Assembly: GCF_000518985.1 (NCBI RefSeq)
Contig: NZ_JAEQ01000006.1
Location: forward strand, 62,001-126,000
Direction: 5' to 3'
DNA from: Chelativorans sp. J32
GTDB taxonomy: Bacteria > Pseudomonadota > Alphaproteobacteria > Rhizobiales > Rhizobiaceae
DNA: 64,000 nucleotides
The position numbers were made by a program, and so were the translations under genes. This document shows positions 44,033-52,730 of this stretch, one piece after another. A model generated the notes under the pieces. That model had not been told where the DNA came from, made no database searches, and saw only the letters and a list, made by a program, of their open reading frames with translations. Within the stretch, counting starts at the first letter, position 1. Each line of letters begins with the position of its first letter.

Positions 44033-45029
44033 AGGTTCGCCCTTTCACTTCGGTGTCGCCGAGCTGAACGCTTCGTCCCGAGATGATGTCGGTGAAGCTG
44101 GTCATGTCGACATTGCGGCCGGTCAGGATCGTCGCGATCGGGCCGCCCGGCGGCGGCAGCCTGCCGGCCTTCATTGCTGCAATGCCGACAACGCTCGCGC
44201 CTTCGGCCACCATACGGTCCTCGAAATAGACCGTCTGCATCGCGTCATAGATCTGTTCCTCCGTGACGAGCACGCAGTCGTCGAGCAGGTCGCGGCAGAG
44301 CGGGAAAGAGAGGCGGTTATCGAGGCCGATGCCCCCGCCAAGCGAATCGGCGAGGCTCGGCACTTCCTCCACCTCGACGGGCCTGCCGGCACGCACCGAA
44401 TCGTGCATTGCCGCGCCTCGGTCCATGCTGATGCCGATGACCTTGATCGATGGTTTGATGGCCTTGGCGGCCAGTGCCACACCTGCCGCAAGGCCGCCGC
44501 CGGAGAGGGGAACGAGGATCGCCGCCAGGTCCGGCCGGTCCTCGACCAATTCCAGCCCGATCGTCCCCTGGCCAGCGATCACCAGCGGATCGTCGAAGGG
44601 CGAGATCTCCATCAATCCCTCTTCCCGAGAGAGTCTGCGGCTTTCGGCGAGCGCGTCGTCCTGGCTTCGGCCGACGATGCGCACTTCCGCGCCGAGAGTG
44701 CGTATGCCGTCCACCTTCGCTTTCGGCACCAATGACGACATGCAGACCACGGCCCTCAGCCCGCGCGCCCGCGCTGCATAAGCGATGGCGCGGCCATGAT
44801 TGCCCGTCGAGCAGCAGACGACGCCGTTAGCATCGCCGGCAAGGGCTGACACCGCATTGACCGCGCCCCGCAGCTTGAATGCCCCGACCGGCTGGGTCGT
44901 CTCCAGTTTCAAAAGAACGTCGTGGCCGACGATCCCACTCATATGTGGCGAGGGGACGAGCGGCGTGCGCACTGCAACGCCGGCGATCGTGCGACGAGCG
45001 GCCAGGATGTCTGCTAACGACAGGCTCAA
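44022..45029 (-). CDS. eutB: Threonine-dehydratase-like protein, probable EutB (hydroxyectoine utilisation)
   Basis: A 335-residue fold-type-II PLP enzyme. The Schiff-base Lys in VGAFKLRGAVNAV (about K52), the serine/glycine phosphate loop SGGGLAAG (about 179-186) and CCSTGNHGRAIAYAAR (about 71-86) are intact. Threonine dehydratase proper is the alternative, but the gene pairs with eutC and lies inside an ehu/doe cluster. It overlaps ehuA by 4 bases. Confidence 0.8.
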   Translation of the reverse strand: MSLSLADILAARRTIAGVAVRTPLVPSPHMSGIVGHDVLLKLETTQPVGAFKLRGAVNAVSALAGDANGVVCCSTGNHGRAIAYAARARGLRAVVCMSSLVPKAKVDGIRTLGAEVRIVGRSQDDALAESRRLSREEGLMEISPFDDPLVIAGQGTIGLELVEDRPDLAAILVPLSGGGLAAGVALAAKAIKPSIKVIGISMDRGAAMHDSVRAGRPVEVEEVPSLADSLGGGIGLDNRLSFPLCRDLLDDCVLVTEEQIYDAMQTVYFEDRMVAEGASVVGIAAMKAGRLPPPGGPIATILTGRNVDMTSFTDIISGRSVQLGDTEVKGRTYGA

Positions 45030-45847
45030 ATCGCCTCCTTCACTGCGCTCAGGAATTGCTGGGTGCGTTCCCGCTTGGGATTCCCGAACAGCTCCTCCGG
45101 GGTTCCCTGTTCCTCGATCCGCCCTCCATAGAAGAAGCAGACGCGGTCGGAAATGTCCTTGGCAAAACCCATCTGATGCGTGACCATCAGCATGGTCAAA
45201 TGGTGCTCTGCGACGAGCTTGCGGATCACATTGGTGACTTCGCCGATCACTTCAGGATCGAGCGCCGAGGTCACTTCGTCAAAGAGCATCACCTTTGGCC
45301 GCATGGCCATGGCCCTGGCGATCGCGACGCGTTGCTGCTGACCGCCCGACAGGCGAGACGGATGCTGGTCGCGCTTATCCGCCATGCCGACCATCGCCAG
45401 CAGCTCCTCGGCGCGCTCGCGCGCCTCCTTTTTCGAAAGGCCGAGCACATGCACCGGGCCTTCCATGCAGTTCTCCAGGGCGGTCATGTGTGGGAATAGA
45501 TTGAAGTGCTGGAAACACATGCCGATCTTCGACCGCATGCGGCGCAGATGACGATTGTTGGCTGGAACCAGCTCGTTGCCGCTCGGCATGTGCGTCAGCG
45601 GCTCGCCGTCGACATAGATGACGCCGCCATTGATGGTCTCGAGCGTCATCAGCATGCGGAGCACGGTCGTCTTGCCCGAGCCGGAAGGTCCGATGATCGT
45701 CACCATTTCGCCTTCGGCGATGTCGAGATCCAGCGAGTCGAGCACCACGAGGCTGCCATAGCTTTTGGTGACCTTCTTGAAGCTCACCATCGGGACGGGG
45801 TCGCCCTCAAGCTTGAGCGGAAATCCGGATAGGTATTGTGCGTTCAT
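45026..45847 (-). CDS. ehuA: Ectoine/hydroxyectoine ABC transporter ATPase EhuA
   Basis: A 273-residue polar-amino-acid-type ATPase. Walker A GPSGSGKTT (about 54-62), signature LSGGQQQRVAIARAMAM (about 163-179), Walker B VMLFDEVTSALDPE (about 183-196) and the switch His in VTHQMGF are present. It abuts ehuD and is coupled to eutB. Specificity comes from the binding protein EhuB. Confidence 0.85.
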   Translation of the reverse strand: MNAQYLSGFPLKLEGDPVPMVSFKKVTKSYGSLVVLDSLDLDIAEGEMVTIIGPSGSGKTTVLRMLMTLETINGGVIYVDGEPLTHMPSGNELVPANNRHLRRMRSKIGMCFQHFNLFPHMTALENCMEGPVHVLGLSKKEARERAEELLAMVGMADKRDQHPSRLSGGQQQRVAIARAMAMRPKVMLFDEVTSALDPEVIGEVTNVIRKLVAEHHLTMLMVTHQMGFAKDISDRVCFFYGGRIEEQGTPEELFGNPKRERTQQFLSAVKEAI

Positions 45848-46515
45848 CAGACCATTCCGAGCTTGCGGCGCACCCAGGTTTCAAACAGGCGGATGCCGGC
45901 GGCGGTGGGCAGCGATATGAGGAGGAAGATGACTCCGACAAGGGTGTAGGGTTCCAGGAAACGATAGGTCTCGGAGCCGATGGCGTTGGCCGTATGCATG
46001 AGTTCGGCGACGCCGATGACCGAGAGCATGGGGGTATCCTTGAAGATTCCGACCAGGTAGTTGCCCATGCCGGCAAGTGAGGGGGGCAGGGCCTGCGGAA
46101 TGATCACGCGAAAGTAGGTGCGCGCCGTCGAGAGGTTGAGCGAGGTCGCGGCTTCCCATTGTCCTTTCGGCACGCTCTCCAAGCCGCCGCGATAGACCTC
46201 CGAAAGATAGGCGGCATAGTGCAGGCCGATGGCGATCATACCGGCCGTCCAGGGCGAGAGCCTGATGCCGAACTGCGGTCCCACATAGAAGACGAAGAAG
46301 ATCTGCAGCACCAGCGGTGTCGAGCGGATGAACTCGATCGCCTCTCGTACGACGACGGTGACGGAGCGGTAGGGCGTGCGCTGGGCGAGTGCGAAGGCAA
46401 GACCGAGCACCACCGCGATCGCATAGCCCAGGCCGGCGGCCAGGAGCGTGTTGCCGGTCGCCGCCAACAGGCGAGGCAGGATCTCCCAGGTAAAGTCCCA
46501 GCGCCAGTCGAACAT
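45847..46515 (-). CDS. ehuD: Ectoine ABC transporter permease EhuD
   Basis: A 222-residue inner-membrane permease of the polar amino acid family with about five helices. The family stretches EFIRSTPLVLQIFFVFY (about 63-79) and the coupling EVYRGGLESVPKGQWEAA (about 105-122) are clear. It lies 2 bases after ehuC and forms the heterodimeric channel with it. Confidence 0.85.
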   Translation of the reverse strand: MFDWRWDFTWEILPRLLAATGNTLLAAGLGYAIAVVLGLAFALAQRTPYRSVTVVVREAIEFIRSTPLVLQIFFVFYVGPQFGIRLSPWTAGMIAIGLHYAAYLSEVYRGGLESVPKGQWEAATSLNLSTARTYFRVIIPQALPPSLAGMGNYLVGIFKDTPMLSVIGVAELMHTANAIGSETYRFLEPYTLVGVIFLLISLPTAAGIRLFETWVRRKLGMV

Positions 46516-46517
46516 CT

Positions 46518-47183
46518 CTAGGCCCTCCCCAGTTTTCGCTGCATGATGCGCTCCACCCAGCGCATGAACGGCGTCAGCATGAAGCGGGCGAGAATATAGT
46601 AGATGATCAGCGCGGTGCCGAAGGACTCGGCCGAGAGGAAGGTCGTGCCGTTGATCTGCTTAACCTGGAACATCAGGTCGGCCACGGCGATGAGCGCTAC
46701 GAGCGCCGTACCCTTCAACAGCTCGATGAGCAGATTGCCCCAAGGCGGCAACATGATCAGCACGGCCTGGGGCAGGATCACGCGCCACATGCGTTTGGCG
46801 GGCGACATGTTGAGCGCGAGCGCTGCCTCCCACTGACCTCGCGGAACCGATAGGATCGCGCCGCGCACCAGCTCCGCCCCATAGGCGCCGAGATTCATGC
46901 CGACGGCGACGAAGCCAGCCGTGAATTTCTCGAACGTGATGCCGAAGAGCGGCAGCACGAAGAAAATCCAATAAAGCTGTACCAGGAGCGACGTACCCCG
47001 GAAGATCTCGATATAAACGGTGGCCACGCCGCGGACCAGCGGATTGGGGGCCATCCGCATCATACCCGCTGCAAGAGCGATGACGATCGCAAGCAGCGCT
47101 GCGAGCACGGTCAGTACGACGGTGACCAGCGTACCGCTCAGGATGCGGTCCCCGTATTGGCCTAGAAATTCGAAATAGGACAT
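46518..47183 (-). CDS. ehuC: Ectoine ABC transporter permease EhuC
   Basis: A 221-residue permease paralogous to EhuD. IEIFRGTSLLVQLYWIFF (about 57-74) and the EAA-like loop GAELVRGAILSVPRGQWEAALAL (about 100-122) are present. It follows ehuB by about 100 bases in the same direction. Naming as C or D follows order in S. meliloti and is not proven. Confidence 0.85.
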   Translation of the reverse strand: MSYFEFLGQYGDRILSGTLVTVVLTVLAALLAIVIALAAGMMRMAPNPLVRGVATVYIEIFRGTSLLVQLYWIFFVLPLFGITFEKFTAGFVAVGMNLGAYGAELVRGAILSVPRGQWEAALALNMSPAKRMWRVILPQAVLIMLPPWGNLLIELLKGTALVALIAVADLMFQVKQINGTTFLSAESFGTALIIYYILARFMLTPFMRWVERIMQRKLGRA

Positions 47184-47282
47184 GCTGCTCGGAGCTTCCC
47201 GTCGGGGCCATGAAGGCGGGAGGCGGGCATCATTGCCCGAAGGCGAGCGCGGGCCGGATCGGGCCGCCCACGCATCGTCATG

Positions 47283-48137
47283 TCAGCGGTTGGCGCAGAC
47301 CCATTCGGTCGTCCGGTCGCCGGGTAACGACGCCTCGCCATAACCATATTCGGCAACAGCGGCCAGCATCTCTTCGGAGCCGATATATTCCTTCATGGCC
47401 GCGTTGAACTTGTCGAGAAAATCCTGATCCGACTTACGGAAACCGATGCCGGCCCAGTTCAACGAGCTCTCCGGCATCGCGTTCGGGTCGGTCACCTCGA
47501 CCGCCCCGCCGGATGAATCGGCAAGCTGCTTCATGGTGAAGTAGGTGCCTGCACCCGCGTCGGCGCGGCCAGCCCTCACCGCGGCCAGGATTTCCGTCGG
47601 TCCGGGAACTTGCATGATGTTCGACTCGGGAACGCCTGCTGCCTTCGCCTGCTCGACATTCGAATAGCCTGCCCCCGTCACCATGATGGCACCGCTCTTG
47701 GCAAGGCTCTCATAGTTGCTGATGCCTTTCGGGTTGCCGGGGGCGACGATGAAGCCGTCACCGACAGTCGCAATGGGCTCGGAGAAGGCGATATTCTCAC
47801 AGCGACTCGCCAGGATGTTCATGCCACCCGTGACGATGTCAAACCTGTTGGCGTTGAGACCCGGGATGAGACCGCCCCATTCGGTCTGAACGGGCTCGAT
47901 GTTTTCATAGCCCATCTTGTTCAGCACCGCGATCGTGAAAACGTTGACGAAACCCTTGGGGCTGCCGTCCTCGCCCGGATAGGCAAACGGTATCTCGTTT
48001 GCAAAACCGATACGGATCGGCTCGCCCTGGTCGGCCCTCTCCAGCAGGGATTGCGCATTGGCGAAGGCGGCGTTCGCTCCCAGCGCCAGGGCCGCCATGC
48101 CGAGAACGGCCATACCCTTTAAGATAGCTGCTTTCAT
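47283..48137 (-). CDS. ehuB: Ectoine/hydroxyectoine substrate-binding protein EhuB
   Basis: A 284-residue periplasmic binding protein with a cleavable signal (hydrophobic segment ending near FANAQS, residue about 29). The mature start shows IRIGFANEIPFAY and GGLIPGLNANRFDIV with NILASRCENIAFSEP, the pattern of EhuB, whose aromatic cage residues bind the ectoine ring. It is divergent from the ectoine hydrolase gene across an operator region. It heads the ehuBCDA-eutBC-doe transcript direction. Confidence 0.87.
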   Translation of the reverse strand: MKAAILKGMAVLGMAALALGANAAFANAQSLLERADQGEPIRIGFANEIPFAYPGEDGSPKGFVNVFTIAVLNKMGYENIEPVQTEWGGLIPGLNANRFDIVTGGMNILASRCENIAFSEPIATVGDGFIVAPGNPKGISNYESLAKSGAIMVTGAGYSNVEQAKAAGVPESNIMQVPGPTEILAAVRAGRADAGAGTYFTMKQLADSSGGAVEVTDPNAMPESSLNWAGIGFRKSDQDFLDKFNAAMKEYIGSEEMLAAVAEYGYGEASLPGDRTTEWVCANR

Positions 48138-48169
48138 AGGGTTTACTCCTGTTCCACCTTTATAGTTCT

Positions 48170-48185
48170 ATGTTGTGCACAACAT
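48170..48185. promoter_or_regulatory. Perfect 16-base palindrome between ehuB and doeA
   Basis: ATGTTGTG and CACAACAT form a gap-free perfect palindrome in the divergent promoter of the uptake and degradation operons. The shape fits sites of GntR/FCD regulators (recalled), and a GntR/FCD gene lies 2.5 kb downstream at 50690. A shorter TGTACA palindrome at about 48271 may be a second site. Binding is inferred. Confidence 0.65.
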
Positions 48186-48317
48186 CCCGCGACCTTTGTA
48201 TCGTGTCAATTGGTTTTTCGCAGAGCAGTGACGAAATATCTCTTGTTCGTGTGCCTCAACTGGCCATAGATGTACACATTGATCGCTTGGCGGTCTCATG
48301 TGCATCAGGAGGAAACT

Positions 48318-49502
48318 ATGCCAGCGGCGGAGCTACCCTTCTCCCGCAAAGAATATGACCGGCGCCTCGCCAAGGTGCGCAGGGCCATGGAAGAGCGGGA
48401 CATCGACGTCCTGTTCGTCGAGGACCCATCGAACATGGCGTGGATCACCGGCTACGATGGATGGTCGTTCTATGTTCACCAGGGCGTCGTCGTCTTCCAT
48501 GACGCCGATCCCATCTGGTGGGGGCGCGCGCAGGACGTAAACGGTGCAGTGCGCACGGTGTGGATGGCAGACGCTCACGTTGCCGGCTACGCCGACCATT
48601 ACGTGCAGTCGCCCGTTCGCCATCCAATGCAGGATTTGGCTGCGCTGCTCCGCGACCGCGGCTATGCCGGAAAGCGCATCGGCCTCGAGCTCGAAAACTA
48701 TTACTTCTCGGCCAAGGCCTTCCTCGTGCTGAAGGAGGAGCTGCCGCAGGCGGAGCTCGTGGATGCAACCGCGCTCGTCAACTGGCAGCGGGCGGTGAAG
48801 TCCGACGAAGAGATCGCCTTCATGCGCCGGGCTGGCCGCATCGCGGAGAAGATCGTTGACGGCATTGTCGAGCGCGTCGAACCGGGCCGCCCGAAAAACG
48901 AAGTCGTGGCCGAGATCTTGGGCGACGCCGTCCGCGGCGTCGGCGATGCCTGGGGCGATTATGCGGCAATCGTGCCGCTGCTGCCCTCCGGCACAGACGC
49001 CGCCGCGCCGCACCTCACCTGGGACAATCGGCCTTTCGTGAAGGGCGAAGCCACCTTCTTCGAGATCGCAGGGTGTTACCGGCGCTATCACACGCCCTTC
49101 TGCCGCACCGTTTTCCTCGGCAAGCCACCGCAACACATTCTCGACGCGGAGAAGGCGCTCGCCGAAGGACTGGAGGCAGGCCTAGAAGCGGCCCGGTCCG
49201 GCAATACGGCAGGCGCGGTCGCCCGCGCGCTGTTCGGTTCGCTGGAGCGTGCCGGCATCAAGAAGGATAGCCGTTGCGGCTATTCCATCGGCATCTCCTA
49301 TCCTCCCGACTGGGGTGAGCGCACAATCTCCTTCCGTACCGACGACGAGACGGTTCTTGAAGCCGGCATGACCTTCCACTTCATGCCTGGCCTGTGGATG
49401 GACGACTGGGGCCTGGAGATCACGGAAAGCATTCTCATCCGCGAGAGCGGAGCGGCGGAATGCTTCTGCGACCGGCCCCGCAAGTTGTTCGTGAAGGACT
49501 GA
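48318..49502 (+). CDS. doeA: Ectoine hydrolase DoeA (creatinase-like M24 family)
   Basis: A 394-residue hydrolase opening the ectoine ring to N-acetyl-2,4-diaminobutyrate. The N-terminal part shows SNMAWITGYDGWSFYVHQ (about 43-60), which is characteristic of DoeA, and a C-terminal pita-bread domain follows. The usual dinuclear-metal Asp and His ligands of M24 peptidases are largely replaced (FEIAGCYRRYHTPF), as in creatinase-type relatives. AGGAGG precedes the ATG at 48318; an ATG at 48270 is rejected. It is divergent from ehuB. Confidence 0.87.
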   Translation: MPAAELPFSRKEYDRRLAKVRRAMEERDIDVLFVEDPSNMAWITGYDGWSFYVHQGVVVFHDADPIWWGRAQDVNGAVRTVWMADAHVAGYADHYVQSPVRHPMQDLAALLRDRGYAGKRIGLELENYYFSAKAFLVLKEELPQAELVDATALVNWQRAVKSDEEIAFMRRAGRIAEKIVDGIVERVEPGRPKNEVVAEILGDAVRGVGDAWGDYAAIVPLLPSGTDAAAPHLTWDNRPFVKGEATFFEIAGCYRRYHTPFCRTVFLGKPPQHILDAEKALAEGLEAGLEAARSGNTAGAVARALFGSLERAGIKKDSRCGYSIGISYPPDWGERTISFRTDDETVLEAGMTFHFMPGLWMDDWGLEITESILIRESGAAECFCDRPRKLFVKD

Positions 49503-49512
49503 GAGACCTTAA

Positions 49513-50673
49513 ATGGATATGCTCGCCCGCACGCGCGAAATCCTGGGCAAGCTTGTCGCCTTTCCGACGGTTTCCTCGGACAGCAATCTCGAACTGATCG
49601 CCTATGCTGCCGATCTTCTCTCCGACGCGGGCGCCACGCTCTTGCTTTCCCGCGACGACAGCGGCACGAAGGCCAATCTGTTTGCGACGCTGGGGCCGGC
49701 GGGGAATGGCGGCATCGTGCTCTCCGGACACACCGATGTCGTGCCCGCAGATCCGTCCGAGTGGACGAGCGATCCCTTCACTCTGACGGAGCGCGGCGGC
49801 AGACTTTACGGCCGGGGCACCTGCGACATGAAGGGGTTCATCGCCGCCGCCCTGGCGATGGCGCCCCGGTTCGCTGAGCTCGACCTCGCCCGTCCGCTCC
49901 ACTTCGCCTTGACCTATGACGAGGAGATCGGTTGTTTCGGCGCGCGGGCGCTCGTTGGCGAGATTGCCAATGCCGGCATCCGCCCCTCGGTCGCCATCAT
50001 CGGCGAGCCTACGGGCATGGGCGTAATCGAGGGCCATAAGGGCTGCTACGAATACACGACGGAGTTCATCGGGCTCGAAGGACACGGCTCCCAGCCGGGC
50101 AAGGGGGTCAATGCCGTGGAGTATGCCACGCGTTATGTTTCGCGGCTGCTCGACCTCGGCGAACGGCTGAAAGCCCGTGCTCCCGCCGGAAGCCGCTTCG
50201 ACCCTCCCTGGACGACGGTGCAGGTCGGCCGGATGGTAGGCGGCACGGCGCGCAACGTCATCGCCGGCGCTTGCACTGTCGAATGGGAGATGCGCCCGGT
50301 GACGGCCGATGACGCGAGCTTCGTCAAGAGGGACCTCGACGACTATGTCGACACGGTTCTGTTGCCGGCCATGCGTGCCGTCTCGCCCGACTGCGGGATC
50401 GTCACTCATGTGATCGGCGAGGTCGAGGGACTTCAGGTTGTAGCGGAATCAAAGGCGCGGGAAATCGTCTGCAAATTGACCGGCTGCGACCATGCAGATG
50501 TCGTTCCCTTCGGCACAGAGGCTGGCTTGTTCCAGTCTGCAGGCATCTCCTCGATCATCTGCGGCCCGGGATCGATCGCCCAGGCCCACAAGCCCGACGA
50601 GTTCATCGCCATCGACCAATTGGCCTCCTGCCTTGAAATGCTGGACAAGCTGAGGCTGAAGCTTGCGCGATAG
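49513..50673 (+). CDS. M20-family acetylornithine-deacetylase-like enzyme, candidate diaminobutyrate deacetylase
   Basis: A 386-residue ArgE-type zinc deacetylase. GIVLSGHTDVVP (about 71-82), GRGTCDMKGFIAA (about 100-112) and TYDEEIGCFGA (about 135-145) supply the metal ligands and the catalytic Glu pair. It lies 10 bases after doeA. In described clusters the next step, removal of acetyl from N-acetyl-2,4-diaminobutyrate, is done by DoeB of the AstE/aspartoacylase family. No DoeB-like gene is seen here, so this enzyme probably fills the step. Its identity as argE for arginine synthesis is the alternative. Confidence 0.82.
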   Translation: MDMLARTREILGKLVAFPTVSSDSNLELIAYAADLLSDAGATLLLSRDDSGTKANLFATLGPAGNGGIVLSGHTDVVPADPSEWTSDPFTLTERGGRLYGRGTCDMKGFIAAALAMAPRFAELDLARPLHFALTYDEEIGCFGARALVGEIANAGIRPSVAIIGEPTGMGVIEGHKGCYEYTTEFIGLEGHGSQPGKGVNAVEYATRYVSRLLDLGERLKARAPAGSRFDPPWTTVQVGRMVGGTARNVIAGACTVEWEMRPVTADDASFVKRDLDDYVDTVLLPAMRAVSPDCGIVTHVIGEVEGLQVVAESKAREIVCKLTGCDHADVVPFGTEAGLFQSAGISSIICGPGSIAQAHKPDEFIAIDQLASCLEMLDKLRLKLAR

Positions 50674-50689
50674 CCGGGAGATGCTCACG

Positions 50690-51430
50690 ATGCCGGACAG
50701 GACAGAACGGATGGTGCCGGCCGACGAAGGCGCAAGGGGCCGGTTCGATCGGATCTACCAGACGCTGCGGATGCGTATCTGCCTGCTCGATTACGCGCCC
50801 GGCGAACGGCTGCGCGAAGAGGATCTCGCCGAGGAATTCGGCGTGTCACGAACGCCGATCCGCCGAGTCCTCGTCAAGCTCGAGGCAGAAGGGCTGCTCC
50901 GCTCCGTCCACGGCGTCGGCACCATCGTCACCGATATCGAGGTCGAAGAGCTGGCACAGGTCTATGAGCTGCGCGTGGAACTGGCGGAGCTGGTAGGCAA
51001 GCTTTCGTCCGTCCCGATCGATGATGCCCTGGTGAAGCGGTTCCGGGACATCCGAAACCGTTGCGACCAGATGGTGCGCAAGGCCGATCCACGAGAGTTC
51101 GCGCGCATCAATATGGAATTCTTCCACCTGTACAACAGCCTGACCAACAACGTGCCGCTACGCGAGTTCAGCGAGCGCCTCTACTACCAGACCACGCGAA
51201 TTTGGCTGAAGACGGCCTCCCGCCTCAGGGGCTACGAGGCGTTGCTTCTCAACGAGTTCATCATCTTCCAGCGTGAGGTGGTGGACATCACGGAGGCGGT
51301 GGAGAACGGGGATCTGGCAGCGGCAGGCCATCTCAGACGTGCCCATATCGCCATGAGCTTCAGCAGGATCAGGCGGGCGGCGGATTCCGCCGGGGGTGCC
51401 CTCTCGCCGACGCCGCATAGCGACGGCTGA
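50690..51430 (+). CDS. GntR-family regulator with FCD domain, candidate ectoine regulator
   Basis: A 246-residue regulator with an N-terminal winged helix (FDRIYQTLRMRI, then FGVSRTPIRRVLVKLEAEGLL, about 15-70) and an all-helical FCD ligand domain whose metal-binding His/Asp pattern is only partly visible. GGGAG nine bases before the ATG at 50690 decides the start. It is the last gene of the doeA operon. Known ectoine clusters often use the MocR-type EnuR; here an FCD regulator is in place and may act on the palindrome at 48170. Confidence 0.8.
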   Translation: MPDRTERMVPADEGARGRFDRIYQTLRMRICLLDYAPGERLREEDLAEEFGVSRTPIRRVLVKLEAEGLLRSVHGVGTIVTDIEVEELAQVYELRVELAELVGKLSSVPIDDALVKRFRDIRNRCDQMVRKADPREFARINMEFFHLYNSLTNNVPLREFSERLYYQTTRIWLKTASRLRGYEALLLNEFIIFQREVVDITEAVENGDLAAAGHLRRAHIAMSFSRIRRAADSAGGALSPTPHSDG

Positions 51431-51438
51431 AGCGTGCT

Positions 51439-51470
51439 CAGCATCGCTCCCCGCTCCGAACGCGATGCTG
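51439..51470. terminator. Bidirectional terminator between GntR/FCD gene and methyltransferase gene
   Basis: CAGCATCGC and GCGATGCTG form a 9-base perfect stem with a 14-base loop between two convergent stop codons. T-rich sequence follows on the plus side (AATTGTCT). Confidence 0.75.
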
Positions 51471-51478
51471 GCAATTGT

Positions 51479-52327
51479 CTAATCCGATCTCCTCAGCACG
51501 AAGCCCCAGCTCTGGCTGGATCCCAATTCGGGATGGCTCGCAATGGCGTGGGAGAGGTACTGTATCTGCCAGCTATCAACGATCTCATAGCCGATAGCCT
51601 GAAGCTCGTTCATGAATGTCCGCTTTTCACGGACTTGATACGGAAAGTAGGCCGGCCCGCCTCGCTGCAATGAAAAGATGGTGGGGCCATCTCGAAGGGC
51701 CACCTTGTTCAAGAGTATGACCTCGGGCCGCGCGGCAAGGCGGGAAACGAACTCGGGAAATGGTTCATCCAGATACTGAAGGAGGCCGGAGCAAAGAAGT
51801 ATTTCCGCCTTTCTTGCTTCCGACACATCGCTGCAAAATGAAAGATTTTCCTCCAGCCCATCTCGCCTCGCCATTTCGGCGCCTGCCTTTACCATTGGAG
51901 GGAGATCGTAGACCTCCCACCTGACCTTCGAGAGGTCGATCAAGCGGCGAAAGGCCCGATATTTCGTCCCGACGTGCCCCCCGGCATCAAGCAGGTTCGT
52001 CCAGCGGCCCCGGCGCTTCCGCAGTTCTCGTTCCAGCCAAAAAATGATGGGGTAGTCCCAGTCGATGACCTTGATCATCTTCTCCACTCCCACCGGGACG
52101 ACTTCGTCATTGTCGTAGCCGGCAACCGCCCAGCGTGGGACTGCTTCAAGCGCACTCTTGTAGTCGGAGTATGCCCCCGTGAGTTCTGCCCGACGGGCCA
52201 CGAGGTGGAGCTTGGCCACTGCAGAATGGAGGGGGCGGCCAAGTCTCTTGATCCTGGAAGCGTCGAAGTGCAGCAGAGTTCTCATGGCTTTGACCCCGGC
52301 TGATGCGGACAAGTCGACCGCTCGCAT
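51479..52327 (-). CDS. Putative methyltransferase, TIGR04325 family
   Basis: A 282-residue protein of the TIGR04325 / LIC12133-like methyltransferase family, often found in surface polysaccharide loci. The SAM-type loop appears as NLLDAGGHVGTKYRAF (about 113-128), with later YDLPPMVKAGAEMA and LCSGLLQYLDEPF. The start is taken as 52327; a Met at 52285 is possible. It stands alone between the ectoine operon and the MocR module, and nothing nearby indicates a glycan cluster, so it may be a recruited or relict gene. Confidence 0.7.
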   Translation of the reverse strand: MRAVDLSASAGVKAMRTLLHFDASRIKRLGRPLHSAVAKLHLVARRAELTGAYSDYKSALEAVPRWAVAGYDNDEVVPVGVEKMIKVIDWDYPIIFWLERELRKRRGRWTNLLDAGGHVGTKYRAFRRLIDLSKVRWEVYDLPPMVKAGAEMARRDGLEENLSFCSDVSEARKAEILLCSGLLQYLDEPFPEFVSRLAARPEVILLNKVALRDGPTIFSLQRGGPAYFPYQVREKRTFMNELQAIGYEIVDSWQIQYLSHAIASHPELGSSQSWGFVLRRSD

Positions 52328-52730
52328 GTTTTCCGCCGCTCAGAGCGCAACCGCCTCTGCCCGGCAAATGGCTGGAGAGAACGATTGCGTCCATGTTCCG
52401 CACCGTCAACTGTCCAAGGGCGGCAGGTTCTTTAGCGCAATGTTGGAGCAGGCGCGTAAATGTTGGACGCCTCTGCTCGAAAGGAGGAAGGTGGGAGAAA
52501 AACACTACGCATGCTTGCTTAGTGTCGTGGTCGCACTCTTTTATCACCTCATGAGGTTCGAACCGGCGGCGATGGCGACGGGCTGGAATTCCAGGCATCT
52601 TCACCGGCTCAAACCCATGGCGTCGCTTACTCAAGGCATTCCGGTTGTCGCCAGCCGGGCGTCTCTCGACAGGGAGAGGACATCACCTTATTCGTGATAC
52701 AATCGCACGCTGTTCACGGGAGTTTGGGGA
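52328..52730. other. About 400-base intergenic stretch before the MocR gene
   Basis: No supported gene is present. Open readings overlap on both strands without ribosome sites. The right end holds the first TGATAC-type element (52695) of the MocR-like set, 36 bases before the MocR start. Confidence 0.45.
52695..52705 (+). promoter_or_regulatory. TGATACAAT element upstream of the MocR gene
   Basis: TGATACAATCG, a single copy of the repeated TGATACGAT-like element. It lies 36 bases before the GTG of the MocR regulator, which suggests autoregulation. Confidence 0.45.

Noticed and set aside
49513-50673. Housekeeping acetylornithine deacetylase (argE)
   Set aside because: It lies 10 bases behind the ectoine hydrolase gene and ahead of the cluster regulator, so a role in ectoine degradation is the better reading.
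52179-52697. Possible 172-residue plus-strand gene before MocR
   Set aside because: It overlaps the methyltransferase gene on the other strand and shows no recognisable domain.
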